This document shows, in pieces, positions 47,256-59,795 of a DNA stretch of 64,000 bases. The notes under the pieces were generated by a model, which was not told where the DNA came from, did not search any database, and saw only the letters and a program-made list of their open reading frames with translations. Each line of letters opens with the position of its first letter. Position 1 is the stretch's first letter. Source of the stretch: Diphasiastrum complanatum. Lineage: Eukaryota; Streptophyta; Lycopodiopsida; Lycopodiales; Lycopodiaceae. The DNA lies in the NCBI GenBank assembly GCA_029204225.1, contig CM055104.1, positions 47,252,451 through 47,316,450 on the forward strand, in the 5' to 3' direction. The position numbers and the translations under genes were made by a program.

Positions 47256-49221
47256 CTATTGCTTATTACAGCAGTACATAGCCGCAATGACCTGAGATAT
47301 GATGATTTTATAGGAATTATTCACTGGTCTATTGGAAGCCAAGTGTATGTATTGCAAGAACTGAAAGGGTAAATCTCTTCTTTTGTCATATTTAGAAAAA
47401 AGTACCTTGCCATTTATGGGATTAAAAGAAATGGTAATGTTAAAAAAGTTCACCACGTTATTGGCGATGTTGCTTTTATCTATATCGAGATATTCCAAGG
47501 GATAGATTCAGAAAGGGTTGTCCGGTGTCCTAGGCTGCGTTTTGTCCATGAACTTGTCGATAAGGGGATTGTTGATAAAGCATATATCATCAATATATCT
47601 GAACGAGAACTTGAAATCAGTCATAAATTTTATTTGTCTCAATTTCGCCAACCTTTTGATGAATTGCATTTCAAAGTAAGAGAATCCCATAGGAATCCCC
47701 CTGATTTGTCTCCATGTATGATTACCAAGTCTGACAATACAAATATCTATCAAAAGAGAATTTCATGCACATATTGTATCCATGTCAATAGCATTTCATT
47801 TGTCAGAATTTTTTTTGTTCCAGGACCATTGGAAATCCCTGGTATTTGATATCCATTTATAGTAAAGGGATTTTTCTTTTGTGAATTTGAAGGCCAAAAG
47901 GATTAGTTTTCTTATACCCATCCGGTCCATCCAGGGGTATATTTTTGTAACATTTGGAAATATCCATGGCTTCCATACAATAAATCTTCTTTGGTATATT
48001 TAAATAGAAGTCAATAGAGGATTCACACTGCCAAAGTAAAGTTGTATCCCCATTTAGGTAGCTCTTGTATATTTTCGCCTTAAGGCCTGCACCTTCCATA
48101 ATGAAAGGATGTGTCATACCCAGAACCCTTGTCAAGAATTTAGCAAGTCCAGAAAAATAGCACTCATGGGCATTTGTGATTCATCTGAAAGAGTTTTTAT
48201 GAGCTTTAAAAGTGCATAAGAGGTAGGGAAGTTCTTTTGAATAAATGAACTCTTCCGGTATTCTTTTTTCCAAAGTGCCCTTTATATGCTCTAAAGAGTG
48301 ATGAACAAAATTATTTGATCTATTAGGAAAGGGTTCGAAATCTTGACTATCAAGCCTCTTAATTGCTAGTGTTCTGACAAGATTAATACAAATGAAACAT
48401 GGATTATGTTGTGCTTTGTCTACGCCATTGACATATAAATGTTTGATTAACCATTGTCGTTCATTATTGGCATCTATCTTTTTCTGTAAACTAACAATAT
48501 TCCCTTGAATCCATTTTTTTCTTTTTAAGAAATCAATAGCGGCAAGTCTACATAACTCGGCATGTTTCAAAACAGTATCATCATCTATCATTGCACACTC
48601 AGGTAAAAGCTTCATAAGTTTAAACCAACCATCATAAAGTTCATTAGCCACACTATAAATACACATATGTTGCAACATAATATGATTAAGTCTTTTTTCT
48701 AATGATTTTTTGAGGTACATACTTATAATTATGTTGCACTCCGTTGTAAGTACATGACTAAATTTATCCGAAATGAACTTTTTGAAACGTTTCAGAGAAG
48801 CACAGGAACATAAAGGCAGATTTTCAATCTCAAAATTGCAAAAAAACATCAAATGAAAAATACCATTCACTTTTAATATTCGGCATATAAGACCATGCGA
48901 ACACAATATCATGGAAGGACTCATATATAAGGCCAAAGATCTATAATAAAATGCGAGTGTAAAAATGTCTCACATGACCTGTCTCAAACATTCTATTGCA
49001 GTAATGTAAGTGTAAAAAGATCTTTGCCTTGTCCTTGTGCATGTTGAGTTGTAGTTGATCAACCACATTTCTAGTAAGAGTTCTTCTGTCCAGAACCTCG
49101 TCCTTCTGCAAGCCAGTTAATCCCTGTAAAAATTTAGCTTTTTAACCGGTAAATCTTCTTTTGCAGCACTGCCTTGCCCCTCCTTACCTTTGTAACCTAT
49201 AAACCTCCTTCTTTTTCCCAT
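47256..49221 (-). pseudogene. Penelope-like or related non-LTR reverse transcriptase, decayed
   Basis: The minus-strand reading starts at ATG 49221 (MGKRRRFIGYKGKEGQGS). It continues across frame breaks through LQLNMHKDKAKIFLHLHYCN (about 49050), a helical region, and YLLCTFKAHKNSFRWITNAH (about 48180, across a stop). Then come motif A DISKCYKNIPL (about 47960), motif B RGIPMGFS (about 47690, apparently shortened after FS), motif C FRYIDDICFIN (about 47590) and a thumb-like block YDKRRDLPFQFLQYI with SNRPVNNSYKI (about 47350). R-Y-[IV]-D-D and the TFKAHK block are typical of Penelope-like and allied reverse transcriptases, not of copia or gypsy. At least four frameshifts or stops. No endonuclease (GIY-YIG) motif was recognised. 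The family assignment is from memory and unverified. Confidence 0.72.
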
Positions 49222-49227
49222 ATTCTG

Positions 49228-50286
49228 TCAAGACACCACCAAACTCGGGTTGTTTAAGTTGAAAGAGCCGGGTCTTTTATTAGAGTTTTGAAAGAATGTA
49301 TCTTGGAGAGTGGAGAAACTTGGTATTCTGAGAAAGCGTTCAATTTCTCTAATGTTTTTCACATCAGCAAGGTTGGCAAGTAGTTTGGCAGAGGAGTTTG
49401 CTGCTAACTCTATAGATGCATCAATCATGTGCTGGCGTATAAAGAGGAAAGTGAGGTGTGACTTGACAACGTCTCTGGCAAGCTTATGAAGCCAAAGGAA
49501 GAATGCATTCAACTAATTTTGCAAGGATGCACTAGGGAAAAACTTACACAAATTGTTCATTATGAACCAAACAGCGTGATCGAACCAAACAATGGAAGAG
49601 TTGTTTTTGCACTTGTCACCACATCTACATTTGAAAAAGGGTCTCTTCCAATTCCAGATTCTAGCCTGGTGCATATTCATTCTAATAAAACTGGTGTCAA
49701 AGTGTCCATGAACCCGAGCCCAGGTTTGCTCAGAAGGGCAACGAGATGGTTCAAAAAGGTTCATGCGAATGATATTGTCAAAGGCGATAAGTGTCTCAAG
49801 TGAAGTATTTTTATTTAAAGCGGCAAGTTTGCAAGTTTCCACTTCTTTATTAGTCAGATGTTCAAGTAGAATCCAAAGTTTTATAGGCAAGGGAGATAGC
49901 AAGTTTACAGAGGGTAGGCTCCAAAGTTCGAAAGCAGTACGTGCAGATTTGAACTCAATAGTTCGGCTGGGGACCATAGGGATTTGACAATTTTTAGCTT
50001 GGCAGAACTCGAAGGTAGATTGGTCTCCTACATCATAGATATCTTGTGAGAAGATTTCAAGTTGCGAAGCACTATCTTCATCCAACTCATCAAGGAAAAC
50101 AAGAGGGTGTGGAGAGAGGGGTGTATTAGGAATGGTAGGCGTTGGTTCGGCAAACAAGGCCTCATTTTCTTTTTCAAGGCATGTGAAGACTTTTCTTACA
50201 TTTTGATTATAAAATTTCTCTTCGTCCTCATATTTATCAGCAAGATTAGCAAGATCAATAGCGAATTTTCCACAATACCTAAAGGG
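49228..50286 (-). pseudogene. ORF1 of the reverse transcriptase element (uncharacterised)
   Basis: One frame stays open from 50286 to the stop at 49228 except for a single stop codon at 49513-49515, about 350 codons. The stop is six bases before the reverse transcriptase ATG on the same strand. Visible features: FTCLEKENEALF near the start, an acidic proline-containing region, FFKCRCGDKCKNN with a CXCX3C cluster that could bind metal, and helical text (SAKLLANLADVKNIREIERF). No known domain recognised. Length and tight coupling suggest an accessory protein made with the reverse transcriptase. No clear Met at the start; the 5' end may be lost. Confidence 0.5.
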
Positions 50287-50289
50287 TCA

Positions 50290-52022
50290 ATATGGTTTTT
50301 ACCATAATCCATGTAAATTTTTATCTAGTGTAAAGTATCCAAGAGATATCTCTGTTCTCCGCACTGTTGAGTGTGAGTGATCCTGAGTCTACTAGCAATC
50401 TCTTACGCATTACATGAATTACTCTCTGATCAGACAGACTCTCTAGCACATTACAGTCGTTTGCTGTGTCTCCATAAAACATGCTCTAAGGAACTGTCTT
50501 AAAATCATCTTATTCGTCTGTCGCGAATACTTTCTTTTCGGCACTCGAATAACGACTATCTTTGGTAAAGTCTAGCACGATCATTGAATAAAGCTATATG
50601 TATACATATGAGCTGACAGTCCCTGTCTAAAGAATTGAGTCCTTGATCTGTGTTCCTGATTGTAATTGGCATAAATTTCTAACATGCTCTAAAACTATTC
50701 GTGTTCTTTAACCATTAATTTGGACTTAAGTTGTTGAGGACTTCTGTCTAGAAACGAACAGTTCGCGAACGTGATTAATTGATTGTCTGCACAGCCACGA
50801 ATACATCGAACATTCTCGATTCTCTGTTGACACCTTAATCAGCCAGAGTGTAGTATTATTGTACTACTGATAACATCTCATCTGTAGAACGTGTTTCATT
50901 CGATTTGATAGAGGCCAGATTGTTGTTCTGAAATTATTAACATTACATTCCCCAAACACAAGTAATAATGGTTACTTTCTAATGTCTGTTGACAGCCAGA
51001 ATAACACTCAAAACCATTTGTCATAAATTGTACCAAATACATAACATTCTAACATTGTCCTTTGTGGGAACGACATTATTTACTACAAAATGCCTTCGTG
51101 TCTCGTTCGGCCTTCAGTTTTCTCCTTTGAGCTCCTTTGGTCTTCGAACGTTTGATCTTTGAGGTATTCGCCTTCGTGTCTTGTTCGGTTGAAACTATTA
51201 TTAAAGAAACAAAACGTTTTTGTTTACAAAGCCTTGCTAGCTTTCAGCCCTCTGCCTAACAAAGATGTTCGCGAACATGAAAGTCAAGAGACACTAAGCA
51301 AGAAAGTTTCATAAAGCTTAATAAGATCAATCATACTTGTGGATCATTCCCACACATGTGAATTCTGAAAATTTTGTCAGATAGGCTTTTGATATGTGTT
51401 TCCCTCATATGGGTCTTCATGGTTGCCATGTCTCCTCCATAAACTTCTTGATTATAAGTTAATCCATTTTGGAAAGTTAAAATATAAAGCAACTTCAAGT
51501 AGTAATGTATTAACATTGGCAATCTAGATTTCATGAATAGAAAGGTAGCATTTCCAAGCACTTGAAATTGTGCAGCTAAAAGGGACATATACACCTGGAC
51601 ATAATGTTTAAGAGTCCTTATCGTTGCATGTAATTGCTTGCAACTCAGGTAGATTTAGTGCATGACCTCCTCAAATTATAGGTTTTTGCATGCATGCATA
51701 CTCACACCTTGATTGCTGTGAGAATTTGAGGCATTAACCATGATAGCTATATGCCATCCATTTTATAAAAGTCATGCATGTATATGCTAAAGCCCTTCCA
51801 ATTCAAGGAAGAAGCCCCTAGAATTAATGGCATTTCCTTTCATCTTAACACATAGTCTTGCCTTGCAAAGACAAGGCAAAAAATAGGGATAACGGAGAGG
51901 GGGGGGGGAAGTAATTGTAGTAGCTGCCACAGACATATCAATCCTTCATCCAAGCACGAAAACAACTCCTAACTCAAATTAACACTAAAAACACAGCCCT
52001 TACATATATAGGTACCTTGTTG
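50290..52022. other. Unassigned; scattered GTTCGCGAAC palindromes
   Basis: No gene supported. GTTCGCGAAC occurs at 50760 and TGTTCGCGAACA near 51263; TTCGTGTCTYGTTCGG is repeated near 51086 and 51174. A minus-strand frame at 51331-51594 has protein-like composition but no motif. Confidence 0.35.
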
Positions 52023-52319
52023 GTAGAAGTATGGCTGGGTTTACTTCTTAGAAGAGGCGCAAGAATGGAGCCCACAATGGAATAAAACAAGTTTGGTGAA
52101 TTTTGATTGAGCCAAATGCATTGTGGCTTTTCAGAGTCGACATGTTTGTGTTGAAAAGGCCGTATAGCTTAGGGATAACATGTTTGTCCCATAAGAATAT
52201 ATATGTTCGCTGACATCCATATATGAAACACGTTTTAAGGAATTCTATTAGTTCACGTCTACTTCAAAGGTTTGACCAACTTATCGATGGACAAGTGTAT
52301 TTCACTATATCCCATAATA
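52023..52319 (+). repeat. Inverted-repeat arm, left (upstream of SDHAF2)
   Basis: From GTAGAAGTATGG to CCATAATA this is the reverse complement of 58167-58490, with most bases matching and two indels of roughly 10-25 bp. The shared core includes TAGCTTAGGGATAAC and GTTTGTCCCATAAGAATA. The arms face each other across 5.8 kb containing the whole SDHAF2 gene. Confidence 0.85.
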
Positions 52320-52471
52320 CATAATACAGACAGCCCTGGCATTCTTCGCAAGAAGATTGAAGGATCAATCCCAGTTTCTGAATAGACTACTTTGCTGCGG
52401 CGGTTTGCAAAATTGTTAATGGATGATGCTAAAGCGAGTGTGTGGTAGTGTGGAGAGCGGGGAGTGAGAGT

Positions 52472-52493
52472 GAGAGAGAGAGAGAGAGAGAGA
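52472..52493. repeat. GA tract in the SDHAF2 5' UTR or promoter
   Basis: Eleven GA units end 57 bp before the start codon. In plants such GA repeats near starts can bind BBR/BPC (GAGA-binding) factors; whether this one does is inference. Confidence 0.6.
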
Positions 52494-52550
52494 AGGACGC
52501 GCCTTCCTTTTCTGTGGATTTCCTTTGTAGGAGGGTCGAAGGCGTGCTAG

Positions 52551-55500
52551 ATGGCTCTTCCCAGAAGCTTTTTGTGCAAGCATGCATGCAGGGTATTGAG
52601 GTCCGCTTGGACTCACGAGGCCACACGCATACCTCCACCAAGTCCTCGTTGTTCACAGATTTTGCCATGGTATTGCAACATACAAAATCGGATGTATTCA
52701 TGCTATATTAATAGAGACCCTTTTGGTTCTTGTTTTTCATGTTGAAGAATCTTATAATTAACATAAGAAAATAGGAGTAAAACACGATATATTTGGTTGC
52801 CCCCTTTTGTTTTTGACGCCTTGTTTATGTAGAGGGAAATTAGGCCTTCTCTAGCTTTGAAAGGAGTGATTGGTTCCTTAAATGGACCAATTTTCCATTT
52901 GTTCTGAGTTCTGGGTACCCTTTACTAAGCCGATGTTTTGATAGTTTTCAATGGATTAAGAAGATGCCTTTTTCATGCTAGCCTCTGAAATCAACCAGCC
53001 GTATGCCGGATTATGATGTTTGGCCTTTGAACTTTGCAGTTTGCCGATGCGAAGAATGACTACTACTCATACTGGTAATGAGCCTTCAGAAAAGGTTGAA
53101 AAGGACCGTGTAGCTGGGATTATTTATGAAAATGCAGATTTTGAAGCCCGACGCCGCTTTTTGAACAGGTACATATGAATGGCTTAAATATCAGAGTGGC
53201 AAGCACATACTACCATGGCCATTTTGATCGATGGTGCTTTCTATTCCATATTATCAAAATGAGACTACATATGCCAACGGAAGTTGGAACCATAGTTGCA
53301 CAGAAAGGCGTTTGCCCAGAAACACGTTTCTGAAACCGCGTTTCTGGCATTGAAACGTATTAAAAAAAAACAGAATATAAGTTTTCTTTTTACAATAGGG
53401 GGCCATGTAGTTATGATGTTACAATGGGTATGATGATGTTGATCTAGTGTCCAAAATGCTATATAGAATAGGGACAAGGCAAAAAAAATGTCGTATTGTG
53501 AATTATTCTCAATAAAATAGGGATTAGGGAAAAAAAAAGTCGTATTGTGAACGATCCTCAATAAAGCTTCTAGAGGGCAAATAATTGGCCTTTTAGAAAA
53601 GGGAACAAATTAGGACTGGGCAAGAGGGATGGATCATGACAGGTAGGTAGTGGGACATTCTAATTTTTTTATGATTTTTTATATTAAAAGAGCAAAAGCG
53701 TAAATCTAGGAGTTAATGCGCTTGACGACATTGATCCGTCTTGGTGCAAGTAACATGAATTAATGATTTTGGTCTTATATGCCTTTTGGCATGGAAAAGA
53801 CCTTTTTCTTTCTGTTGTTGTGATTTCTCCTTCCATGTGTGATTGCATTCGATTGATCAACTATGTGAGTCTAGATGTTGTCAATAGTAACATGTCCTTC
53901 TATGATACCTCATTTGGAAAGGTTTCCTTGGGCTATATCTTTGAATTCTTTGTTGCTGCTGCTTCTAGTATCCATGGTCCTTTCAGATAGCTTGGGTTGT
54001 AGTTGTTTCAGTTTTTGAGGCTATGAAACATGCTTGGTCACTATATCTAGCTTGGGCACCATTGTTTTCTACTCATGCTTGGTCTATACCTTGAAGGTTT
54101 TTTGACGTATGACATTACTGGTCGATTTGGTTGAGCTGCTCTTTGGACTTTGTGATTATGCTTTTATATGGAGTCTCTATAGTAGTGGTTTTTGTTGGGG
54201 TGCCTACTATTACCGGAGGTGTAGTGATTTCTTATATGGGATGACAATTCCAGTAGGATTCTTGTTGATGTCACATCTTTTGGGCTCCTTTGTATCCTTT
54301 GATCTTTGGGGGTCTACCTACGTGTTGATTACATATACAGAGGCTGGGCTATTTGCCTCAGCCATGGCTTTCCATTCCGATATTAGAGATTATGAGATAG
54401 GTGTGTCTATGGGTGATTTTTTGTAGTTGCTTCTTGCCATTTGTCATCCCTTTCGATGCTTGGTTCCTTGGGTCTTCCATATTCTTTCGCTTACAGCTCC
54501 CAATTTCTACATGTACATATGATGTATTTCAGGTTAGCTTGTTACGTGCTGCAATTGAGGATGAGGCTCCTCACAATGCCACCTTTTCCGATGATCCGCT
54601 AGCTGTTGCAGATGTTATTCCTCCATGATGCTGTTTTGTGAATGCCCACATTGAGGGCAGCGTTTTTTCCATGTGGGAGTGCTACGGACATCCTATCCAT
54701 ATTGGTTCCCGTTGTTATGGAGCTTATGTCCATGCATATGTTGGACATGTGCCCCTTTATTCATGTATAGGCCCTTAGGCCCTTTTCATTATATGCTGGC
54801 TACAGGCTTTCAAGTATCTCTAGTTAACTCAGTTGACGAGGTGATCTACAGGAGGGCTGAATTTTCTCTGTACATTTTCATTGTGAAACCTTATCACCTC
54901 TGGTCTCTAGAAGCTTCCATTATAGGGTATTTGTTGGGTATAAATAGGGACTAGTGATTCATTATTTAGCTTTTGGATATTCGTAATGCTTGAGCTCTTC
55001 ATAGGATTATATGTAATTTAATTTGCCATCTTCATGGAGATTGCTGTTAGATTGTCATTTATGGTTTCTTACACGTTATTGATATCAAAATCCATGATTG
55101 TGTTGTAACAGAGTCGATAATCCCCTACATGGCAAGTGAGCCCCAGCATCCAATCCTTTCCCCCTCAGCCTCATCTTGAAGATTCAAATGTGAAGATTCC
55201 TGCCTTATCCTTACACTGATGAGAATGCCACTGTCGTCAGACAACGTGGGGGAGTTCATCTTCCCCAAACACATATCAAGACTAAAAATGTTAGGTGTGT
55301 GCTTTTGTCACAGTACTTACGGGGTGCCAGAGTCTGAAAAGCTACCTCAGTTACGTAGAGTGCATGTACTCTAATTTATACATTTCTAAGACATTATTTT
55401 CTAGAACAAGAATGTCATCCTATGAAGGCTGTAGTGTGAAGTTCATCAACGAACTTATCATCCCTTTCCTATATGCAGAGAAACCTGAACCACACTTTAT

Positions 55501-56909
55501 TTTGATTTTACCTGCAGGATTTTATATCCGAGCATTCAAGTTCAACAAGCCCTTATGCCATCTTAGTCACTTTAAGAGAGGTTATTCTACTTCCTTACCC
55601 TCTGAAAGATGCTTAAGGAACAAGAGTCACATCATTTAACCAGGCTATAGTATGAAGCTCAGTTATTGTGCTATCAATTGCATTGGAGAGAAATTAACCT
55701 CAAAATGAAGGTGTTGTAAGTAGTTTTGATAGTAGACCAAGCAATAGTTTGTAAGCCATCTATTATGCAAATCACTTCAATAATGAGTAGATAAATTAGC
55801 ATTTGATGTTGACAGACACAAGGTTTGCCATCCTATGGTGCCCTGACGGGTTTAGACAGGCTGAGACTGTTTGGTGTAGATGCAGGGTGGTGTTATATTC
55901 CTTTAGTCTAGGTTTGAGAATTATCAGGGATTTTGAAAATTTTGTCTCAATCTTTCTCAGGCTCAGCTAAATTCATGGATGTGGGTGCTCTCTGGTTTTT
56001 TGTTGCTCACTTTCATTGCCCCTGATTGCATCCTGTCATCAAATTTGCTCCATATGATGTTCGTTTTCAATGTCTTGTTCCTTTCAACAATGATACTCTC
56101 CATTTAGGTTTAAGCAAGATCTGAATCATAAATGATCTGGTTTTCAGTTTTCTTCCTTTATTGAAAGCTGAATACTTGGGGGCTGAAATGAATAAAATGA
56201 CACAATATTTTGTATAATAAGCCCTCATCTTTTCCTTCAAAGTAGCAAACTTTGCAAGTCTACATCATTTATGGGTTTGGATCAGGACATGGCTCTTTGC
56301 AAATTTTAAGCTTTATTCTTGATAATGAATTTGCAACAGGATTCTTTACAGAAGCAGACAAAGAGGATTTTTAGAGTTGGATTTACTGCTTGGAAAGTGG
56401 GCAGAAGATAACATACAAGATTTGCACGACGAACAGCTTGAAGCTCTCATTGAAGTACTGGATGTGGTGAGCTATGACAACTCTCTCAGCTTTTTGGCTT
56501 CTTTAGAGTGCAAAGCCTGCACAACAAGATTAGAACTGATATGAACGAGTTTGTTCCAGGAAAATCCCGATCTATGGAAATGGTTGACTGGGCAAGAAGG
56601 AGCACCAGAAAGTCTTACTAGCAACATTGTACGTCTTCTAGATTATTCATTTTTGATTGATTGCAAATTTTTGGAGCATTAAACGATTTTTAATGTTTGA
56701 TATATAGAATGACAACACATTTTTCTTTGCCTTTCATCTGACCACCTATGGAACACATCTAACAGGTCTTCCAGGCAATAAAGAAACAAGTGTCAGACAA
56801 CTTATGCATGCATTCCTCTCCCGATACCCGTGCAACCCCTGGTCAACCGTGGGTGCGGGGGTGGGATGATTTTCGTAAGATTGGGGGTCCTCAGATAGGG
56901 AATCAATAG
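52551..56909 (+). CDS. SDHAF2: Succinate dehydrogenase assembly factor 2, mitochondrial (five coding exons)
   Basis: Helps insert covalent FAD into the flavoprotein subunit (SDHA/SDH1) of mitochondrial complex II. Coding exons: 52551-52669, 53040-53168, 56340-56466, 56560-56628 and 56766-56909. All introns are GT-AG and phases agree, giving 588 bp or 195 residues. Exon 1 encodes MALPRSFLCKHACRVLRSAW, a basic, hydroxylated presequence typical of mitochondrial import. Exons 2-4 hold the Sdh5/YgfY domain: ARRRFLNR, then SRQRGFLELDLLLGKWAED with the conserved RGxxE motif, then EVLDVENPDLWKWLTGQE. Exon 5 ends TPGQPWVRGWDDF...IGNQ, the plant C-terminus. Length matches plant homologues. The start is the only in-frame Met with a presequence. 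No lesion seen, so it is probably functional. Intron 2 is unusually long (3171 bp); the others are 93-370 bp. Confidence 0.94.
53169..56339 (+). other. SDHAF2 intron 2 (3.2 kb)
   Basis: Bounded by AACAG|GTACAT and TTTGCAACAG|G. Contains a ~60-bp tandem pair (GTCGTATTGTGAA at about 53491 and 53540) and T-rich open frames between 53763 and 54954 (for example a 105-codon frame at 54109 rich in Leu, Phe and Tyr) that I cannot assign. No LTR ends or pol motifs were recognised. Confidence 0.75.
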
Positions 56910-58166
56910 GTACCCTTAGCCAGATTATTGTGCTGGTTTTCTGATATGTAAATAATTTTTTGACATACATATGTTCTGGAGACAATTTAGATGTAAATGT
57001 TCAAACAAGACCCAATACATGAGCATGGGACTGATTTCAGCATTTCCAGGCATCTATATGGAGGCTGTCAGAAATCCATCAGAAATGGCATAAATATAGG
57101 CAGTCGTCAAATATTTATGGACATATCAAATACATATGGAGTATGTACATACCACCTATATGAATAAGCTAAGTGAAACTGTGTTATTTGAACGCGATTT
57201 GCAGTTTTCCATTTTTTTAGTGCTTAATTGAATGAGAACATTCCAATATTTATCAGCTTTGTTACTGAACTAGATATATATAATATGTTGATATCCAATG
57301 ATATTAAAATTTGATTTTCTTGATTATTTAAGTGTTCCTAGTTTATTTGAAACTTTATAGTACATGTTGGTTCATTTTGGCAAAGATCCATCATTCTTTG
57401 CAATCAGGATGTAGTCGACATTCTAGAATAAGGTGTGCTAAAAGGCTGGTAGTTACAAGGGTGAGTCCTTGCCCGAAGTCCGTGTTATGGTTGTTGGATA
57501 CTTCATAGCTCGTTGTTGTGTGGTGCATTTTTGGCATTTATATGTACTTGTCATATGAGAGGGAGAGGGAGAGGGAGGGGGAGGGAGAGAGGGAGAGAGA
57601 GAGAGAGGGGTTGCGTTTTATTCTCATGATGATATTTTTAATGAATCGAAGAAGGTGATATTATTTTAAAAGATAACTTTCATGACTTAATCCAATGATA
57701 TCAATGGACTAAGAAAAGCGAGAATAAAATCTTTTCACATAAGAGGTAAAATTGTTCAAGAGACACTTGTCATGCTTTTCATCTTGAAGGTCATACTTTG
57801 CAGAATTTTAGAACACCCATGGTATAGATAGGGTTTTAATCAAAATGACATTAGTTTTATGGAAATTGAAGGACGTGTCCGTCACACACCTCGTTGGTCA
57901 GAACCTTAATCATTTGTGGACCAATGAAAATCTTTGAAACTCATTTTCTCCGTAACGACATAGATTCATTCATCTCTCTCACTCTCACCTTCGTCTCTTT
58001 TCTCCTTCCACAAAACCCTAGTTTCGCAAAAATCCTAGCTTTTGACATTCTCTCTCACAAAATCCTAATAAAAAAAAATCGACTTATTCACGTTTTCCAT
58101 TTGAGGTTGCATTTACACACATTTTACAACAATCTCAAAGAGCCATGATATGTATTAATTTGTATT
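56910..58166. other. SDHAF2 3' flank, no further gene
   Basis: Includes a purine-only GA/GGA tract (57557-57610). Short open frames only. Confidence 0.5.
57621..57765 (+). repeat. Dispersed repeat R2, copy b (next to GA tract)
   Basis: Partner of 44782-44926; again placed just after a GA-rich tract. The sequences diverge right after GTTCAAGAGA. Confidence 0.8.
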
Positions 58167-58490
58167 TATTATGGCATATAGTGAAATACACTTGTCCGAT
58201 AAAATTTTGTTTAGTGTTGGTCAAACCTTTGAAGTACACGTGGACTAATAGAATTTCTTAAAACGTGTTTCATATATGTATGCTTACATTTTCTCTCCAA
58301 TAGTAGCCAATATCTGTATTCTTATGGGACAAACAAGTTATCCCTAAGCTACACGGTTTTCAACACAAACATTCCGACTCCGAAAAGCCACAATGCATGT
58401 GGACCAATCAAAATTCACCAAACTTGTTTTCTTCCATTGTGAGCTCCATTCTTGCACCTCTTCTAAGAAGTAACCCAACCATACTTCTAC
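58167..58490 (-). repeat. Inverted-repeat arm, right (downstream of SDHAF2)
   Basis: Reverse complement of 52023-52319. The outer end ATACTTCTAC mirrors the left arm's start and the inner end TATTATGGCATATAG mirrors its end. It carries a ~25-bp segment absent on the left (about 58277-58305). Confidence 0.85.
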
Positions 58491-58984
58491 TGGCATCCTA
58501 TTTGTATCATCATTGGAGAATGGTTGAAAACATGAATGCAAATATGAAGTCTATATCCAGAGAGAGTAGTCCAACTAAGTTCATCAAGTCCATAACGAGT
58601 GGTAACTAATGAGAGTACCAAGAGAGTTGAAGTGAATTCAATTCAAGGAATCGACACAAGTGGAGCCGACTACTTATGAAGTACAGGTTTCTAACGTGGG
58701 TGTTGATGTATGAGATTTGATGTTGATATTTGGAGATCTACTCATGATTGTCATGATGGTGTTATGGTAATCAAAGAGGATTACTTTTTTTTCATGGATG
58801 TTTGGTGAGATCCTTAGATATTTGTGGGAGCTTGGAAGATGTTCAAAAAGACCAAGGGAGTCAACCTTCAAGCAAAATTCTCAAGGTTAAGGCAAAGGTT
58901 ATCATGTCTACATTATATGATTTAGGGGGAGTCAACGTTTTTTGATTTAGAGTAAGTCAAGGAATCGGGTGAAATGTTGCACTC

Positions 58985-59490
58985 ATGGTGGTCACACATA
59001 CACTAAAGGGACATGAAGACAAAAGCAAGAAATTGGGAAGTCATATGAAGCAGGTTCATATGAAAAGGATCGACATTCAAAGGAATTCTACATCATTATA
59101 CAAAGGAAGGAAGACATTGCGACAATGGTATAAGAAGAAAGATCAAGCCCTAAAATCCTTAGGATTCAAGCCACTAATGGCTGATTCCAATGTCTATGTA
59201 AGAATTACAGATGGAAGACCATCATTGTAGCTGTGTATGTGGACGACACTCTGATACTCTGCAAGAGTGAGAAGCTTATTGCTAAAGTGAAGTATGATAT
59301 CTCGAAACATTTCAAGATTGTAGATATGGGAGAATGATATGGCTTATAGATTGACAAGGACTATGAGGGAGGTAAATTGTATTTTCATCAGTCCAGATAT
59401 ACCTAGAAAATCCTAGAAGATTTTGGGATGCTGAATTGCAAAGGAAAAAATACTCCAATGCTTACAAGAAGAGAATGCTATGAGAAATGC
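58985..59490 (+). pseudogene. Copia F reverse transcriptase remnant
   Basis: Text reads GFKPLMADSNVYVRITDGR, then after a frameshift AVYVDDTLILC (the YVDD active site, about 59232-59260), KHFKIVDMGE, a LYFHQSRYT-like block and a MLNCKGKNTPML-like block, the copia order of reverse transcriptase motifs. Many stops. Upstream 58491-58984 is unassigned. Confidence 0.78.
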
Positions 59491-59795
59491 TAGCTCGCTG
59501 ATAATGAAGGTTTTGTATTTTACGATTAGGAATGAATGTTTACAACTTGCTGTGATTAGTGTTGTGTAGTAGCAAGTTTTGGCTTGCAAAACTGTGATTC
59601 GGCATTCTTACAGTCAAGCGCTGCCTCAAGGAGCAGTAGTGGGCACCTTTACAGGTATTTTTTCTATCACTGATTGAGTTCTGATCGTGGATTCTACATC
59701 AGAGTTGATGATCTTCATTATATGGGCATCATGGAAGGTAAACATGCATACTTATGTTATGCATAGTTCTTGGCAATGTAAACATTAAGGGGGAG
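59491..59795. other. Eroded 3' end of copia F
   Basis: No RNase H motif recognised; it ends in the polypurine run AAGGGGGAG just before the LTR. Confidence 0.5.

Noticed and set aside
51331-51594. 87-codon minus-strand frame with protein-like composition
   Set aside because: No recognisable domain, no splice partners; kept only as a remark.
53763-54954. Open frames in SDHAF2 intron 2 as a nested gene
   Set aside because: T-rich, broken by stops, only vague resemblance to transposon text; not supportable.
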